NCBI GenBank assembly: GCA_019828545.1
Contig: JACVRA010000503.1
Span: forward strand, 1 to 61,062
DNA: 61,062 nt
Source: Paracamarosporium sp. OC-R06-R3
Taxonomy: Eukaryota; Ascomycota; Dothideomycetes; Pleosporales; Didymosphaeriaceae
Reading direction: 5' to 3'
Part shown: positions 44,109 to 55,188 of the stretch, piece by piece
How positions within the stretch are numbered: the stretch's first letter is position 1
Layout of the letters: each line of letters opens with the position of its first letter
The notes under the pieces: generated by a model
The model's input: only the letters and a program-made list of their open reading frames with translations
The model's database searches: none
What the model was told of the DNA's origin: nothing
Program-made: the position numbers and the translations under genes

Positions 44109-45195
44109 ATGGCTCCTTCCGCGATTATCACTGAGGTCGTTCCTACGCCGAAGGCTAAGCAAGCCACACCAAAGTCGAAAGAAGACCCTACCAAGGAGCA
44201 AACAGCCCTCCAGGCGATCTCTCAGGGTGTATGTCTTCCTGGGATCCCCCTCTTCTCGTCCTTCGACAAACATCGCGCATGGATCCTCGCACACATGGCA
44301 GGTGCCTTCCGTGTCTTTGCGCGCAAGGGTTTCACTGAAGGCATGTCGGGCCACATTAGTGTTCGCGATCCTGAACACCCGCATACATTTTGGACGAACC
44401 CTTTGGGCCGCCACTTTGGCCTTTTGAAAGCAAGTGATATGGTGTTAGTCGATTATGATGGTAAGGTTGTGGGTGGGAATACGAGCAAGCCGGCAAACGC
44501 GGCGGGATTTTTGATTCACAGTGCGGTGCATAAGGCGAGGCCGGATGTTGCTGCTGCGTGGTAAGTGAGAAGATCGAGCAATTATAGTCCGGTTGCGAGA
44601 GAAGAATCGTGTCTACATATTTCGAAGACTCGAAGTATTAGTCTTCCAAGTCCCACGAACTAACTGTGTAATGTAATAGCCACTGTCACGGCATAGCGGG
44701 TAAAGCGTGGAGCGCCTTCGGCAAGAGGCTCGACATGATCAACCAAGACGTGACATACTTCTACGGAGACGCTCAAGCAGTCTATCAAGATTTCGGCGGC
44801 GTAGTCCTGAGCGAAGCGGAGGGCAAGAAACTGGCTGCCGCACTGGGTCCCAAAGGAAAAGGTTTGATCCTAAGGAACCACGGGTTGCTGGTAAGCATTG
44901 CGCATTTAACCCTTAAATATCAGATACTTTAGACTGACCATCTAAGACCGTGGGTGGTACCGTGGACGAAGCAGCATACCTATACACTCTCATGGAGAAG
45001 TCGTGCGACGTGCAGCTCAAAGTCGAAGCAGCCGCTGCTAACGGTATCCCCAAAATTATCGTCGATGATGAAGCGGCGGCGTATACATTTAAGATGGCCA
45101 GTGATCCAGAGGCATTGTACTGGGAGTTCCAGCCGGATCTGGAATACGAGTATGAGATGAGCAATGGCGTGTTCGAAGACTTCACGACAGCTTAG
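44109..45195 (+). CDS. Class II aldolase/adducin-domain protein
   Basis: Three exons (44109-44560, 44680-44890, 44947-45195) give 303 residues; junctions phase 2 and 0. The domain starts near residue 60. Motifs: FTEGMSGHISVRDPEH (catalytic-region glycine and acidic residue), NAAGFLIHSAVHKARPD, AAACHCHGIAGKAWSAFG with the paired Zn-ligand histidines, and LILRNHGLL with the third histidine, then TVGGTVDEAAYLY. The His-x-His and NHG set is complete, so metal binding is likely retained, unlike adducins. Family members act on short sugar phosphates or hydroxy-acids; the substrate is not predictable. Fungal versions of about 300 residues are common and poorly characterised. Confidence 0.9.
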
Positions 45196-45812
45196 ACTCG
45201 CAATGCTTTGGGGATTTCTAAAGTGTACAGTATCCATTCGCTATCTCATACAACGCATCATGAACATAGATGTTAGGACTAAAAATATAAACAAAAGGAT
45301 ATCAAAATGGAAAATGCGAATAGAAGATGAAGTTCTAAGTGGTGCAAGCTCCAAGTGGCTTCAGTCGCCAAGTTTGCTCAGATGACCCCACATCTCTCCG
45401 TCCTTCCTCCATTTTCCTCCGTTGCCTCCACCCCCTATGATGTACGAGCCCCACCGCTAGCGTCCTATGCATCACCCACAACGTCTTTTCCATGAAAAGG
45501 ATAATCGCCCGAAGACTGATCCATTGCTGAGAGATTCTAGCCCAGTTTTAGTGTAGTATTTCTGGGCGAGACTGGATATGCATTTCCTGCGAATCATAAG
45601 GCGCCCAGAATGCGGGGCCCCGGACAGAGGAGGATAGGATCGAACAAGACCCAAGATTTTTGTAGATCAGATGGTTTTATGCGCGATATCTGTTCGCTAC
45701 TTGTTTACATCCCTTCGGAGTGCAGAGCGCATGCCCTTCGATTACTGCAAAGCACCCTTGCTGATTAGTACAATTTCTCCAAACCTGCGGTATTAATTTG
45801 TATCTGTAGAAG
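45196..45812. promoter_or_regulatory. Intergenic; sugar-transporter promoter
   Basis: About 620 bp between two plus-strand genes. No ORF of interest. A TTTTCCATGAAAA palindrome-like stretch is at about 45485-45497. Confidence 0.35.
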
Positions 45813-47632
45813 ATGGCCCAATTTGAGTTGTCAGAGACGTCGCTGTGGGCTAACCGAAAATGCCTGTTCATCTGCTGCATTGTATCAATTGCCAACCTCC
45901 AGTATGGCCTTGATTCTGCAGCTGTTGGAGGACTGCAGGCCATGCCTGGGTTCCTGAGAGTTTTCGGCTATGCAAACCCTAAAGCACCGGGAGGATATTC
46001 GATAGACGTAAGTCAAGCACCGTCTACGAAACTAACCTCTTGCTGACAGATTGCAGTCCACCTTCCAACAGCTTATTGCGTCTCTTCTCACGCTCGGATC
46101 CTTCGTCTCGGCTCTGACTGCAGGAACATTTTCACATTTCTTTGGCCGCAAAATCGCGCTATGGATCGCCTGCGTGCTTAATGGTATTGCTTGCATCATC
46201 CAGATGACAAGCACAACTCAAGCAGCCATCTACATGGGCCGTCTCATATTAGGCTTTGCAAACGGCTTCCTAGTCACCTTTTCTAACATCTATACCTCGG
46301 AAGTAAGTCCTGCGCATCTGCGTGGAGTGATCGTCGCACTTTTCGCGTATTGGGTGAACATCGGTAGTATCATTGGTGCTGCTGTAACGAATGCAACGAA
46401 GAATAGGCTGGACAAAGCATCATACCAGATACCGATTGGAACGCTATTTATTGTCCCACTTGTATTAGCTGTGGGTTTGCTGTTCGTGCCGGAGAGTCCA
46501 AGATATCTCCTGGCGAAGGGAAGAGAAACTGAAGCAAGAAAGTCGCTTGAAACACTGCGAGGAACGTCAGTTGGACCTGAGCTTTTGGAGTTGGAGTGGG
46601 CTGAAATGGTAAAAGGCATAGAGGAAGAAAAGCGCCTTGCGACCACGGTTGGCGCGCTGGACATGTTCAAAGGTTTGTCTTTATCCTTGTATGCATTTAT
46701 TTGGCTGACTAAGATAGGCACCGACCTACGTAGAACTCTGCTCTGTTATGGAATGATAGCATGCCAGACTGGCTCAGGTGTATGGTTCGTCATCTCGTAC
46801 GGCACCTACTTCCTCACGGTTTCAGGCCTCTCCGTGTCTGACTCTTTCAAATATACGATCATGGCTACCTGTCTCGGCTTTGTAGGCGTTAACATGGGCA
46901 TGTATCTCATGAAGAGACATCTTGGTCGTCGCTCAATTCTCATTTTGGGCGGCCTTATCTGTGGGTTTTCACAACTGGCCTTGGCTGTGGCTGCGACGGT
47001 CGCACCGGGCACAAGTGCTAACCAGAGCTGCTTGATTGGGTTTACGGCATTGTTTAAATGGGGATACAATATGTGTGTCGGAGCTGCAAGTTATCCAGTG
47101 GCGACGGAGCTTGTGAGTACGAGACTGAGGGCTTGGACTGTTGGAAGTGCCACAAGTCTAGGGTATTTCCTTGCTTGGTTGAACGCGTTTTGCACTCCGT
47201 ACTTCATCAACCCGCAAAACCTTGGCTGGGTGGGTTTCTATCATAACATGTAAAGGACCTTGCTGAATGACTACAGGGTGCTAAATACGGGTACATCTGG
47301 GCAGGATCGTAAGCTTCATCATTCATCACAATTCCGCGCCTGACTAAATTGATTACAGGAACTTTCTTTGCGTCTTGTTCTTCTTCTTCTATATGCCGGA
47401 AATGAAAGGAAGGTGAGTATCTGCCTAGCCTAATTTCCGAGCTCAGAACCTGACCTGGACCAATCACAGAACACTCGAAGAGATCGACGAGCTGTTTGCA
47501 AATAGAGTCTCGGTGTGGAAGTTCAAGTCCTATAAGACTACGATCGGGACCGAAGCAGCGCAAGAGATTGAAGGAAAAGTATATGAGAAGGGCACTTCGA
47601 CGGAGACACGGGAACGCGTGAGCCATGAATAA
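45813..47632 (+). CDS. MFS sugar transporter
   Basis: Six exons (45813-46007, 46057-46672, 46718-47229, 47277-47308, 47359-47412, 47470-47632) give 523 residues. Landmarks: SALTAGTFSHFFGRKIALW, GRLILGFANGFL, PESPRYLLAKGRETEAR, MFKGTDLRRTLLCYG, LGRRSILILGG and PEMKGRTLEEIDELF. The 45-bp intron 46673-46717 (GTTTGT...CTGACTAAGATAG) is a multiple of three and has no stop. Read through, it inserts 15 hydrophobic residues exactly inside the conserved KGTDLRRT, which is why I call it an intron. Resembles the fungal alpha-glucoside/hexose subfamily, more distantly the permease at 36976-38847. Full length; substrate unproven. Confidence 0.9.
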
Positions 47633-47692
47633 ATGTGGTAAAATCAGTGTGGCTTTCAGCATTGAACAGTGTTGGCTGGGCATAGTGATCTT

Positions 47693-47727
47693 ATCACGTG
47701 ATGTAGTACGCGTGGTGAGTATATAAA
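47693..47727 (+). promoter_or_regulatory. Orphan promoter-like module: E-box palindrome plus TATA box
   Basis: ATCACGTGAT (47693-47702) is followed 17 bp later by TATATAAA (47720-47727), and then a pyrimidine-rich initiator-like stretch (47741-47750). No plus-strand gene begins downstream; transcription from it would run antisense into the DUF1996 gene. Confidence 0.4.
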
Positions 47728-47928
47728 CACTCACACACGCACCCTTTTCTTACTAAGTTAGTTCTCAATCAACGGATCAACGGATCAACAAGATCACTCC
47801 TTCATCCGATGTCTATCCTACTTGCCTCTAGCCATCAAACTGCGACATATCGCTGACCCTAGAGAGCCATTCTATTGTTATATGTTCGCTACGCACATTG
47901 AACTATCCGACATGCCGTCGCTTCAGAC

Positions 47929-49258
47929 TCACGCAGTAAATGCCATGCCCATCTTCTGTCCTGGTAGTTCATCGAGCCACCCATCAACATCCTCCTCCAC
48001 TGCCTTCACCGCTGAACATTTGTTCATATCCTCGACAGGCTGTGTCTTCAGAATGCCCTGTTTCCCCGGGCTGCCACATCCGTGAAACATGCAAGTGTCA
48101 TTGATTGCACGCTGCAAGCTATCTCCCTTCCACCCGAATACGTAATCCGCATGTGTGCCATAGCCGCTCCCCATGAAGGACCACACAAACGGCTGCGATC
48201 CGTCCTTTGGCCACATGTCCTTGAAGATGGTTGTGTTCCACATCGTCTCATAGGCGACCTGCGGCACGCGGACTGGGTGCGTTGCAGGACAGGGCCCTGC
48301 TTCGAGGAAATGACCGCGCTCGGTGTTGGCCATGTGGGATTGGTGGTCGGGACTATCGAGGTTTTTTCCATCCCAACAAGCTGGAAAATGGTGTATCGCA
48401 TAGAGGAACCAGTCAGTATTTCTATGTGTATAAGATATGGTGGGGAAGGGACAGTACCATGATGCCGGCTGGGCATGGCTCTTTGGGAAAGTCCGGAGTC
48501 TCGTGGCCCCGTGTCAAGATTGTTTGCAAACAGGTGTATGCCAAACCAGGGTTCGTCGAGTTAGGCTTGTTATCAACGGTAGGACTACCAACGGTCATAC
48601 GAAAACCCTGCAGGAAATGAAGGTCAGCATATTATTGCCACTGCATCGGGGATTGATGAAGTGCTGATTCCGCTCTTCTTACCGGGGAAAAAGCCGTGAT
48701 ATACTGGTCTCCATCGGTGTCAAAGTTTTTCTCCGTGTAGTATATCGTCATGCCACCCTTTATATTACTGTCGTTTTGCCTGTGGGGCTTTAGGTCAGTA
48801 TGTCAATATTTTCTTTGACAAATCTGTAAGAGACGCACCCCTCATACCCAAGCTGCGCATTTGGATATTGCGGCACGCGCTTGTAGCTACCGTTCTCATG
48901 TCGGAAGTACATGACTGCAGTCCAGTAATTGCTATGATGTCTTAATACATGCTCTATATAACATGAAGTCTCATTGAATAATTACCTAAAGTCTTCTGAA
49001 TATGCACAAGTTGTGCAGTTCGCTTGCTCGCCAATGTCGCCCTTCATATTAGGCGCGAAGGCATTACCTCCGACAATCTATATTGTATTAGTTTAAGAAG
49101 TGGAATCTTTGTAGAAGTCCAACCTGATGGACATGGGCCGAAGGATTTGCTCCAGGTTCTACTAGCGGGTCGAGTCGTTGGACTGATACCGTGGAGCAGC
49201 CAAACCGTAGCGCGGCTTGCGCAAAGCCTGCCTGCAAAAGAACAGTTTCCCACTTCAT
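47929..49258 (-). CDS. DUF1996 secreted protein, possibly frame-disrupted
   Basis: Five 5' exons splice cleanly in frame: 49124-49258, 48986-49077, 48839-48931, 48683-48779 and 48458-48607. They encode the DUF1996 N-half (a signal-peptide-like MKWETVLLQAGFAQA, then LRFGCSTVSVQRLDPLVEPG, AHVHQIVGGNAF, FSNYWTAVMYF, PGFRMTVG, CPAGIM). The C-half (47929 to about 48385) is equally recognisable (HHFPACWDGKNLDSPDHQSH to the end). No GT-AG pair joins the two in frame: the donor after CPAGIM is phase 0, while the only good acceptor, TTCCAG, puts the C-half one base out and also removes HFP. Either a one-base indel has broken the gene or an unusual splice is used. Most DUF1996 proteins are secreted and of unknown function. 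Confidence 0.75.
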
Positions 49259-49871
49259 GACTGTAGGCGTTGAAATGGCAGTTCACGATTGTGAACAAGA
49301 GGAAAAGGTCGCTGAAAGGTAGAAATCTGAACCCTATCTATATAATTATCTTCCAGGCCCGCGCCATTATATACTGCTCAAGGGTCATATCAGCAAATCG
49401 TTTCCCAAAAACCGCATTTCAACTTATTGCGCTCATTTGTTACGGCATGGCGATGTAGTGGGGATTCCACACAGCGTTCGTCCTTAGATTGGAGGATATT
49501 AATCTACCCTAACATACCCGGAATACTATAATAATTGGGACAAAACCCCACTGCCGACTCAGTATGTTGACAAAATCAGGAAATAGCCAAGGATCATTTT
49601 AAAATTTGGTGATACGTACCGAAATCGTGTCTGTTCTAGGCTACGGAGCATAGGCACCTAGGCGCTTGTGGTGCGGAAGTGGGGCACAAATTCACCAACA
49701 GCACAGTCACTTGTCATCAGACCAAAGACGCGCGAGAGAGATTTGAGCATTATAACTAATTCTAGTGTTAACCGACCAGCATGCAGACGAAAGGAAGGAA
49801 AGTTTTCCAGAAAATAAAAGCATCAACACCAATAACACTAAATCTTTTATCAAAATCAATTAGATATTCGA
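49259..49871. other. Intergenic, no gene seen
   Basis: About 610 bp between two minus-strand genes. AT-rich 3' flank of the ferritin-like gene and promoter of the DUF1996 gene. Confidence 0.35.
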
Positions 49872-51059
49872 CTAGTTGACCTCAATGAGCCCGGGACCGA
49901 ATATCGTCTGCTTGGCAACCTCATCAGCACTGGAGAAAGACGTTGCACTGTGAGTGACAGCCGCAATCGTAAGACCGTGGAGCAGGAATTCGTCGAAGGG
50001 AAATTCAGCCGTAAAGGTGACAACACCATGGTTGACTTGAACATTCTCAAGCTTCCCAACGATAGGCGAGTTCTGTGCGTTGATCAAGACCAAAGATAGT
50101 GAATGTACATCGGCATCAACACCCTGGAGTGAGAAGCTAAACTCAATCTCTTGGGTCTTGGGCTGAATATTTTGGGTGAGAACATTGAGAGGCTTGAAGG
50201 TCTTGAGCGGGATCTCTTGGATGTTGGGGCAGCTGCCGGGCACTACAAAACCTTGAATGGCAGTAAAGGCAAAGTCGCGGGTGGAAGTTGTGAGGAAGGG
50301 TTGCGCAGGTGTGGTCTTCTGCTGGATGATACGGAACAGGCCTTCCTGCTCGCCTTCATTGCCGATGACTGACGAGATGAGGCGCACAGGTCCGTTCTCA
50401 GTGTTCTGCGCGAAAATGTCGTTCACATCTTGGAGTGTGCCGAGGACGACATCTGTGAACGTAGCAGCGAGTGCAATAGCGGACTTGTAATCGGAGACTG
50501 GAAAATTGTATTTACAAGGCTTGATAGGCTCGACGCCGTTCGCTTGGAGGATCGCGTTGGCACCAAGAGCATGGAGTTCTTCCACGGCAAGAATGACGTT
50601 AAGGTCCGAGAGAACCTGGTCCCGGTTGTCGCCAATCTCGAAACCAGGGACATTGTTCGTAATATTCTGGACGAGTTCGAAAAAGAAAGCCACTTCAAAG
50701 ATTTCATTGAAAGCAATCAGCTTGAAGTTGGTGATTCCATCTTGGCTGAGTCCCGTCGGCAGTGGAGTGTTAGGAAGCGTGCCGTGAGCTCGCTCTTGAA
50801 TCTCATTGATCTGACCTTGGTTTGGATTGGGAAAGCCGTCAGGGAGATAAGGTGAGAAGTCTTTGAAAGTACCGCCTGCATGGTAGCCGGGCCCACCACT
50901 TGGCCCATTATGTCCATCACCCGGTCCACCATGGTGACCATCTCCGTTATCATATTGACTCTGGTTGCCTCTCTTGCTGATAGGGCTAGCAAAGCTACAT
51001 GCAGCAAGGGCTGCTGTTCCGAATAGAACCGTAGAACGCATGTTGGGTGATATGTGCAA
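49872..51059 (-). CDS. Secreted ferritin-like domain protein (late sexual development/Rds1-like)
   Basis: Single-exon 395-residue protein. A signal peptide lies in the first about 25 residues (MRSTVLFGTAALAACSFASP begins at the second Met, residue 7, a possible true start at 51041), ending at a KR dibasic site. A Gly/His-rich segment follows (HHGGPGDGHNGPSGGPGYH). The ferritin-like helical region (about 100-270) includes FKLIAFNEIFEVAFFFELVQ and AVEELHALGANAIL with the expected Glu and His metal-ligand-like residues. The C-terminal 110 residues are beta-rich. It matches the fungal family annotated as late sexual development protein (LsdA-like) and stress protein Rds1, by memory. A TATA element lies at 51143-51149. 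Confidence 0.85.
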   Translation of the reverse strand: MHISPNMRSTVLFGTAALAACSFASPISKRGNQSQYDNGDGHHGGPGDGHNGPSGGPGYHAGGTFKDFSPYLPDGFPNPNQGQINEIQERAHGTLPNTPLPTGLSQDGITNFKLIAFNEIFEVAFFFELVQNITNNVPGFEIGDNRDQVLSDLNVILAVEELHALGANAILQANGVEPIKPCKYNFPVSDYKSAIALAATFTDVVLGTLQDVNDIFAQNTENGPVRLISSVIGNEGEQEGLFRIIQQKTTPAQPFLTTSTRDFAFTAIQGFVVPGSCPNIQEIPLKTFKPLNVLTQNIQPKTQEIEFSFSLQGVDADVHSLSLVLINAQNSPIVGKLENVQVNHGVVTFTAEFPFDEFLLHGLTIAAVTHSATSFSSADEVAKQTIFGPGLIEVN

Positions 51060-52724
51060 ATGTTATGTGACAGTGAAAGTGGATTTCTTGGTGTGAAGCG
51101 AGTAGTGCAATGATACTTCTCTCAGCAAGGAAACATCACCTGTTATATAGAAGTCTGAATGAATCAACTGCACCAGATCGAGCATCTGTAAACGAACAAG
51201 AGCGTGGCATGGCATTGTAATCCAGGAGGCCTAATGGCGTCGCTCTGTTCCATCATGATCCGCCGACTCCCAGAGCAACCAAACCTTACCTTCTTGCGCC
51301 ACGGTCGTCGGATAGTATGAGAGCCGAATTTTGGTTGCGAAATGTCGGCCCAGTGCTGACGCACAAACAGCGCTAAGCTTTGGATGATGACTATGAGAGA
51401 GCAATTTGTCCCAAAGCAGAATGACTCGCTCCAAAAATAGTGTCAAGGCAGCTTTCAACTGGTGACTTGTTTGGTAAGCTTCTACTGTCAGAAGCTTTGC
51501 CTGGACTGCGGCGGCTTGTTCCAGAAGGAACGCATTCTAGCGGCTCGGTGGTCGGGATCTAACTTGGATTAGGAACGTTGTGTCGGTGATGCGGTGGCGC
51601 AAAACTCAGAGCCAATCATCCATGGTTCAGGGCATATTGAAATAGCCGCAGCGATCTATTCCGGGTAGCTGTTTGCGGCACACCCCTAAAGACACTGAAC
51701 CATGTTAGCGAAGGTACCCCTAAGCGGTAAACAACCTTCTTGCGCTATTATCACCCTTATCAGATTGAACTTTTCGAACGAAAAGTTTATTAGACTATAG
51801 AGCTTATTGTACATATGCCGCGTCGTGCGATTGGCTATTTGTGGTCAATGTTGGTCTTTGGGTTGACAGATGCGCCTGAAAGTGTAACAACGCGCGGCAG
51901 GTAGGTCGCCTTGCGGGGAAGGGTAGCTGCGGACAAACGAGAAACTAGCACGGTGGCCTGTTGGAGTTGGGGTACGGCACAGCGGAGTAGAAGCTCCCGA
52001 TTGTGGTTGTCGGTGAGAAAAATATGCGTTGTCTCTTCGGAGAGCCGAACTAGGATAATTTGTTTCGTTTCGTCTTGTCTTGCGGGCAATTGGTTAGCTG
52101 GAACATTGTGCGTGCAGCCCTGGCGTAGCGGCTGACGGTACCGAACTCTTCCTATAATCCACTTCGTTTCCATAACGTACTATTGCAACATCACCTATGT
52201 CTTCTTCGATCTTGTGCCCGAATGGATGATACATCTATTTCAAGAGAAATGACAAACAGCAAGACTGTTAGGGTGCGGCGATGGCCTCGCGAAACTGTTC
52301 AGTACTGCGACTAGCGTCTTGTCTTCCATTTGTGGGATCTGATGTTGCGAAAGGTATCACCTATCATTCAAGCAGGACAGTCAATACAGTGCTCATTCGT
52401 GCATTGATGTAGCAGACTTCCACAGTTTCCTTAAGTGACGCAGGCACATACGAGTCCTCTCCCTTTTCATTAGTTCAAGCTTGGACCGGTTAGTACCGTT
52501 GCCCTCCGTGATGATATCATTAAACCTAACCGCCGACGTATGGATAGGTGCATCGCATCCCCGATGTTGCCGCTATCGATATCTTGGTACGCGTACAATG
52601 ATGTTCCAAGGTGCTTCATACTCCATCTCTCCGTTTCAGGGCCTATACCATCGTAACTAAGCCCCGGCTCCACTTCCGGTAAGATATAGATCAACACAAA
52701 ACACTTTCTACTAAGAAACGGGTA
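51060..52724. other. Intergenic, about 1.7 kb, no confident gene
   Basis: Contains the promoter of the ferritin-like gene and the 3' flank of the Zn2Cys6 gene. A 112-codon minus-strand open frame at 51835-52173 has somewhat protein-like composition but no family match, so it is left out. Confidence 0.4.
51143..51149 (-). promoter_or_regulatory. TATA box of the ferritin-like gene
   Basis: TATATAA on the minus strand, 84-90 bp upstream of the ATG at 51059. Confidence 0.5.
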
Positions 52725-54291
52725 TCAGAAAATCCAGAACTCTCCGTCGAACCTTGGCCGCCTATGTTCCATCTCGTCAGCCGCGTCTCGCCTCATGCTG
52801 TTCAAGAAATCCCGGATTGCAGATGGTAATGTAGGGCTGCTCCAGGCTTCGTGTACTAGCTGTAAGTATTCTTTGTTCTTGCCCATGTAATTTTGCATCA
52901 GACAGAGCAATGCGCTGCCCATCGGAAACGCAACGGCTGTGGCGCCCCATATACCACAGGAGGAGCTGAGAAAGTATGGTACAGTGCGAGCGATACGGCG
53001 TGCATGTAGAAGCGCGTGTTCTGACGCAGGTAGCTGATATTGTGAAGAAGAGTGGGTTTCGAACGGCGGAACTACCGCCAGCGCACCGTAGATGAACAAG
53101 GATGTAGTCCAGTAGTAGAGCGTGAGGTATGCGGATGAAATATCGCAAAATGTCAGCTCGGTAGGGCTTTCTGTATCTGGACAGACTAAGATCTGCTTAT
53201 GCACTTTGCTCCACGACTTGAGTTCGGCTTCCAGCTTTCTGCACTTGGCTGTGATAACCTCTCGCGCAGCATTCTGAACAGAATTACTACTTTCAGGATG
53301 CAAGTTATCGATATCCTCGAGAATCTCGGGAATACCGACAAGGACGTCGAACAACATGTCTTTGGGCGTCTTGGGACATCTCTCCCAGGGTATCGTCTTC
53401 CACTTGACACTGTTCAAAACTGATGCTTTGCGCATTCGTATAGCCGCGATGATCGGTGGCAGTCGGCCGTCCACAAAAATGTGGTTTGAAATTTCGTCCT
53501 GAAATCCATATGGGCCTCGCGCTTCGAAGATAGCAAGTTCGCCCTGTGCATGGCTGCGCCAACTCTGTGCTTGCATAGTAGGGTCAATGTCGGCTCCGAA
53601 AAGCATCTCGAACATTGCTCCGATTCTCGGAACAAGAAGCAACGCTTCAGATTTGGCCCGTTTCTCATCTACTAATGCCCTACACATCTCGTGCAGTGCA
53701 TGTCCATACAGCTTTCTGCCTTGACGAGCCCACTCTTCCTCTCGTTGTACTTTTCCCAGCATGGCAGTGCCCAGCGCTATTACTGCCAGTTTGAGGGCCT
53801 CATCGCGCGCATATACTCGTGAAAGCACGCCAATCAAGTTATTCGGCAGTGCCATGCGATCATGACTATCGTGGTTGTCATGCGGCAAGTACATGGAAAA
53901 GAACACTTCCAGCGCTTTCTCGCGATATGCAGAATTGGCGAGGCCATGCGTTAATCCGATGCTGTGATATAATGGTTTGCATGATTGGAGGTGAATTAGG
54001 TTAGAATGCATCAGCGAATCAGCCGAATCGTGATGCCTCCTGCAAAGCGGTGCTGATGCGATCAGTGCAGAAGGTGAAGGTGCCGATGTGCGCACGAAGA
54101 TTCTGTCTGGGTCATAACCACCACAAATTATGCCACGGGCTTCGCACTGGCCACATGAAGGATGCTTGAGATCACACTGTGTAGATCAGCACCCTCGTCG
54201 TTCGTAAGCACATACTCGGGTGAGACTTTACTCCTTTCTTTCGCTTGCGGCACGTTACGCAGCCTTTGCTTCTACCCGCTATTCCAACCAT
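52725..54291 (-). CDS. Zn2Cys6 transcription factor
   Basis: Two exons (54232-54291 and 52725-54176) give 503 residues. The 55-bp intron splits the zinc cluster, phase 0. Spacing is C11-x2-C14-x6-C21-x6-C28-x2-C31-x6-C38 (GCVTCRKRKKG, then CDLKHPSCGQCEARGIIC), followed by GGYDPDRIF, the linker typical of the fungal_trans_2-like class. The rest is helical (LALGTAMLGKV-type segments, YLTLYYWTTSLFIYG, AFPMGSALLC). The first codons come from the short 20-codon exon 1, which is easily missed. It lies next to a P450 on the same strand. Its immediate 5' flank is copy A of a diverged repeat whose copy B lies beyond that P450. A link between the two genes is inference. Confidence 0.9.
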
Positions 54292-55188
54292 CTCGTGAAG
54301 TTTTTTAGATTAAGATTCTAAAGTGCATTGCGAACCATCCCTGCTCAAATTTATCCGAGTTGAGATGGCTAAGAAAATCCGTTCAGTTGCAGGTGCTCCG
54401 AGATCTATGACGTATCGACGATCTCGCATTAGGTAACCCCGCACCCCAGCACAACATCTCTCTTCATATTCCGTTTCTAGGCCTCTCAAAATCTACCAGT
54501 AGGAGATTAGTATAGGTATCAATAACTACCTAAAACAACCGTTAAACCACTAAATGCGGTGCCTAAGGAGCTTTGCTGTAGCCAGAATCTCCTACCAACA
54601 ATATCCATAGCAGCCGCCTTCAACATCTTTTCCTCAAAATCAGTTCAAGAACAATTAGAAAATGTAGGTGCATGTACGCAACAAAGACACGCCATAGTCT
54701 GTAATTTCGACATAGTTGAAAGCCGATTATTAGTTTGTCACCCGATAGCTTCCTTCTGAAGCGTAGACAAGAGGAACTCGGTCGATAATGAGTATTATCG
54801 AGCCACTTCGAGACCGTCTCCGCTAGATACGGTAACAATGAGGGAAATACTTCCAATCTTCTTGTGCGTCCCTCGTACCTTGAGCTAGGAAGACTTCGAA
54901 AGAATTCAGAATTGAGGTCGTATATCTATACAATCACATTGAAATATTGATGCTGATTGTCCGTGATAAAGTGCAAGTTGGAATCATTTGAAGAACTCTT
55001 AAGCTTGTCAGGATAAGTTTCACAGTGCCCGGAATCGCCACTTCTAGTCTTTTTCTTCTTATGCATACGCACATATTCGCCTCTTTGGGGGTATAAGAAG
55101 TTGATCATAGATGTTTGGGACTCTTGAGACTTCGGTCTCGATCTATTTACTGATTTAGGCTTGTTTCTACAAACAGGGCGAAGCCTGA
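54292..55188. other. Intergenic between regulator and P450
   Basis: About 900 bp. Left part holds repeat copy A; the remainder is AT-rich with no recognisable gene and includes the 3' flank of the P450. Confidence 0.4.
54328..54562 (+). repeat. Diverged direct repeat, copy A (regulator promoter)
   Basis: Aligns with 57792-58057 in the same orientation. Best blocks: 54357-54394 against 57822-57859 (38 positions, about 6 differences, mostly C/T) and 54403-54430 against 57911-57938 (28 positions, 1 difference; ATCTATGACGTATCG core). Copy A lacks about 40 bp present in copy B. It begins 37 bp upstream of the regulator start codon. Confidence 0.8.

Noticed and set aside
51835..52173. 112-codon minus-strand frame
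   Set aside because: Composition is passable, but there is no recognisable family, splice or conservation evidence.
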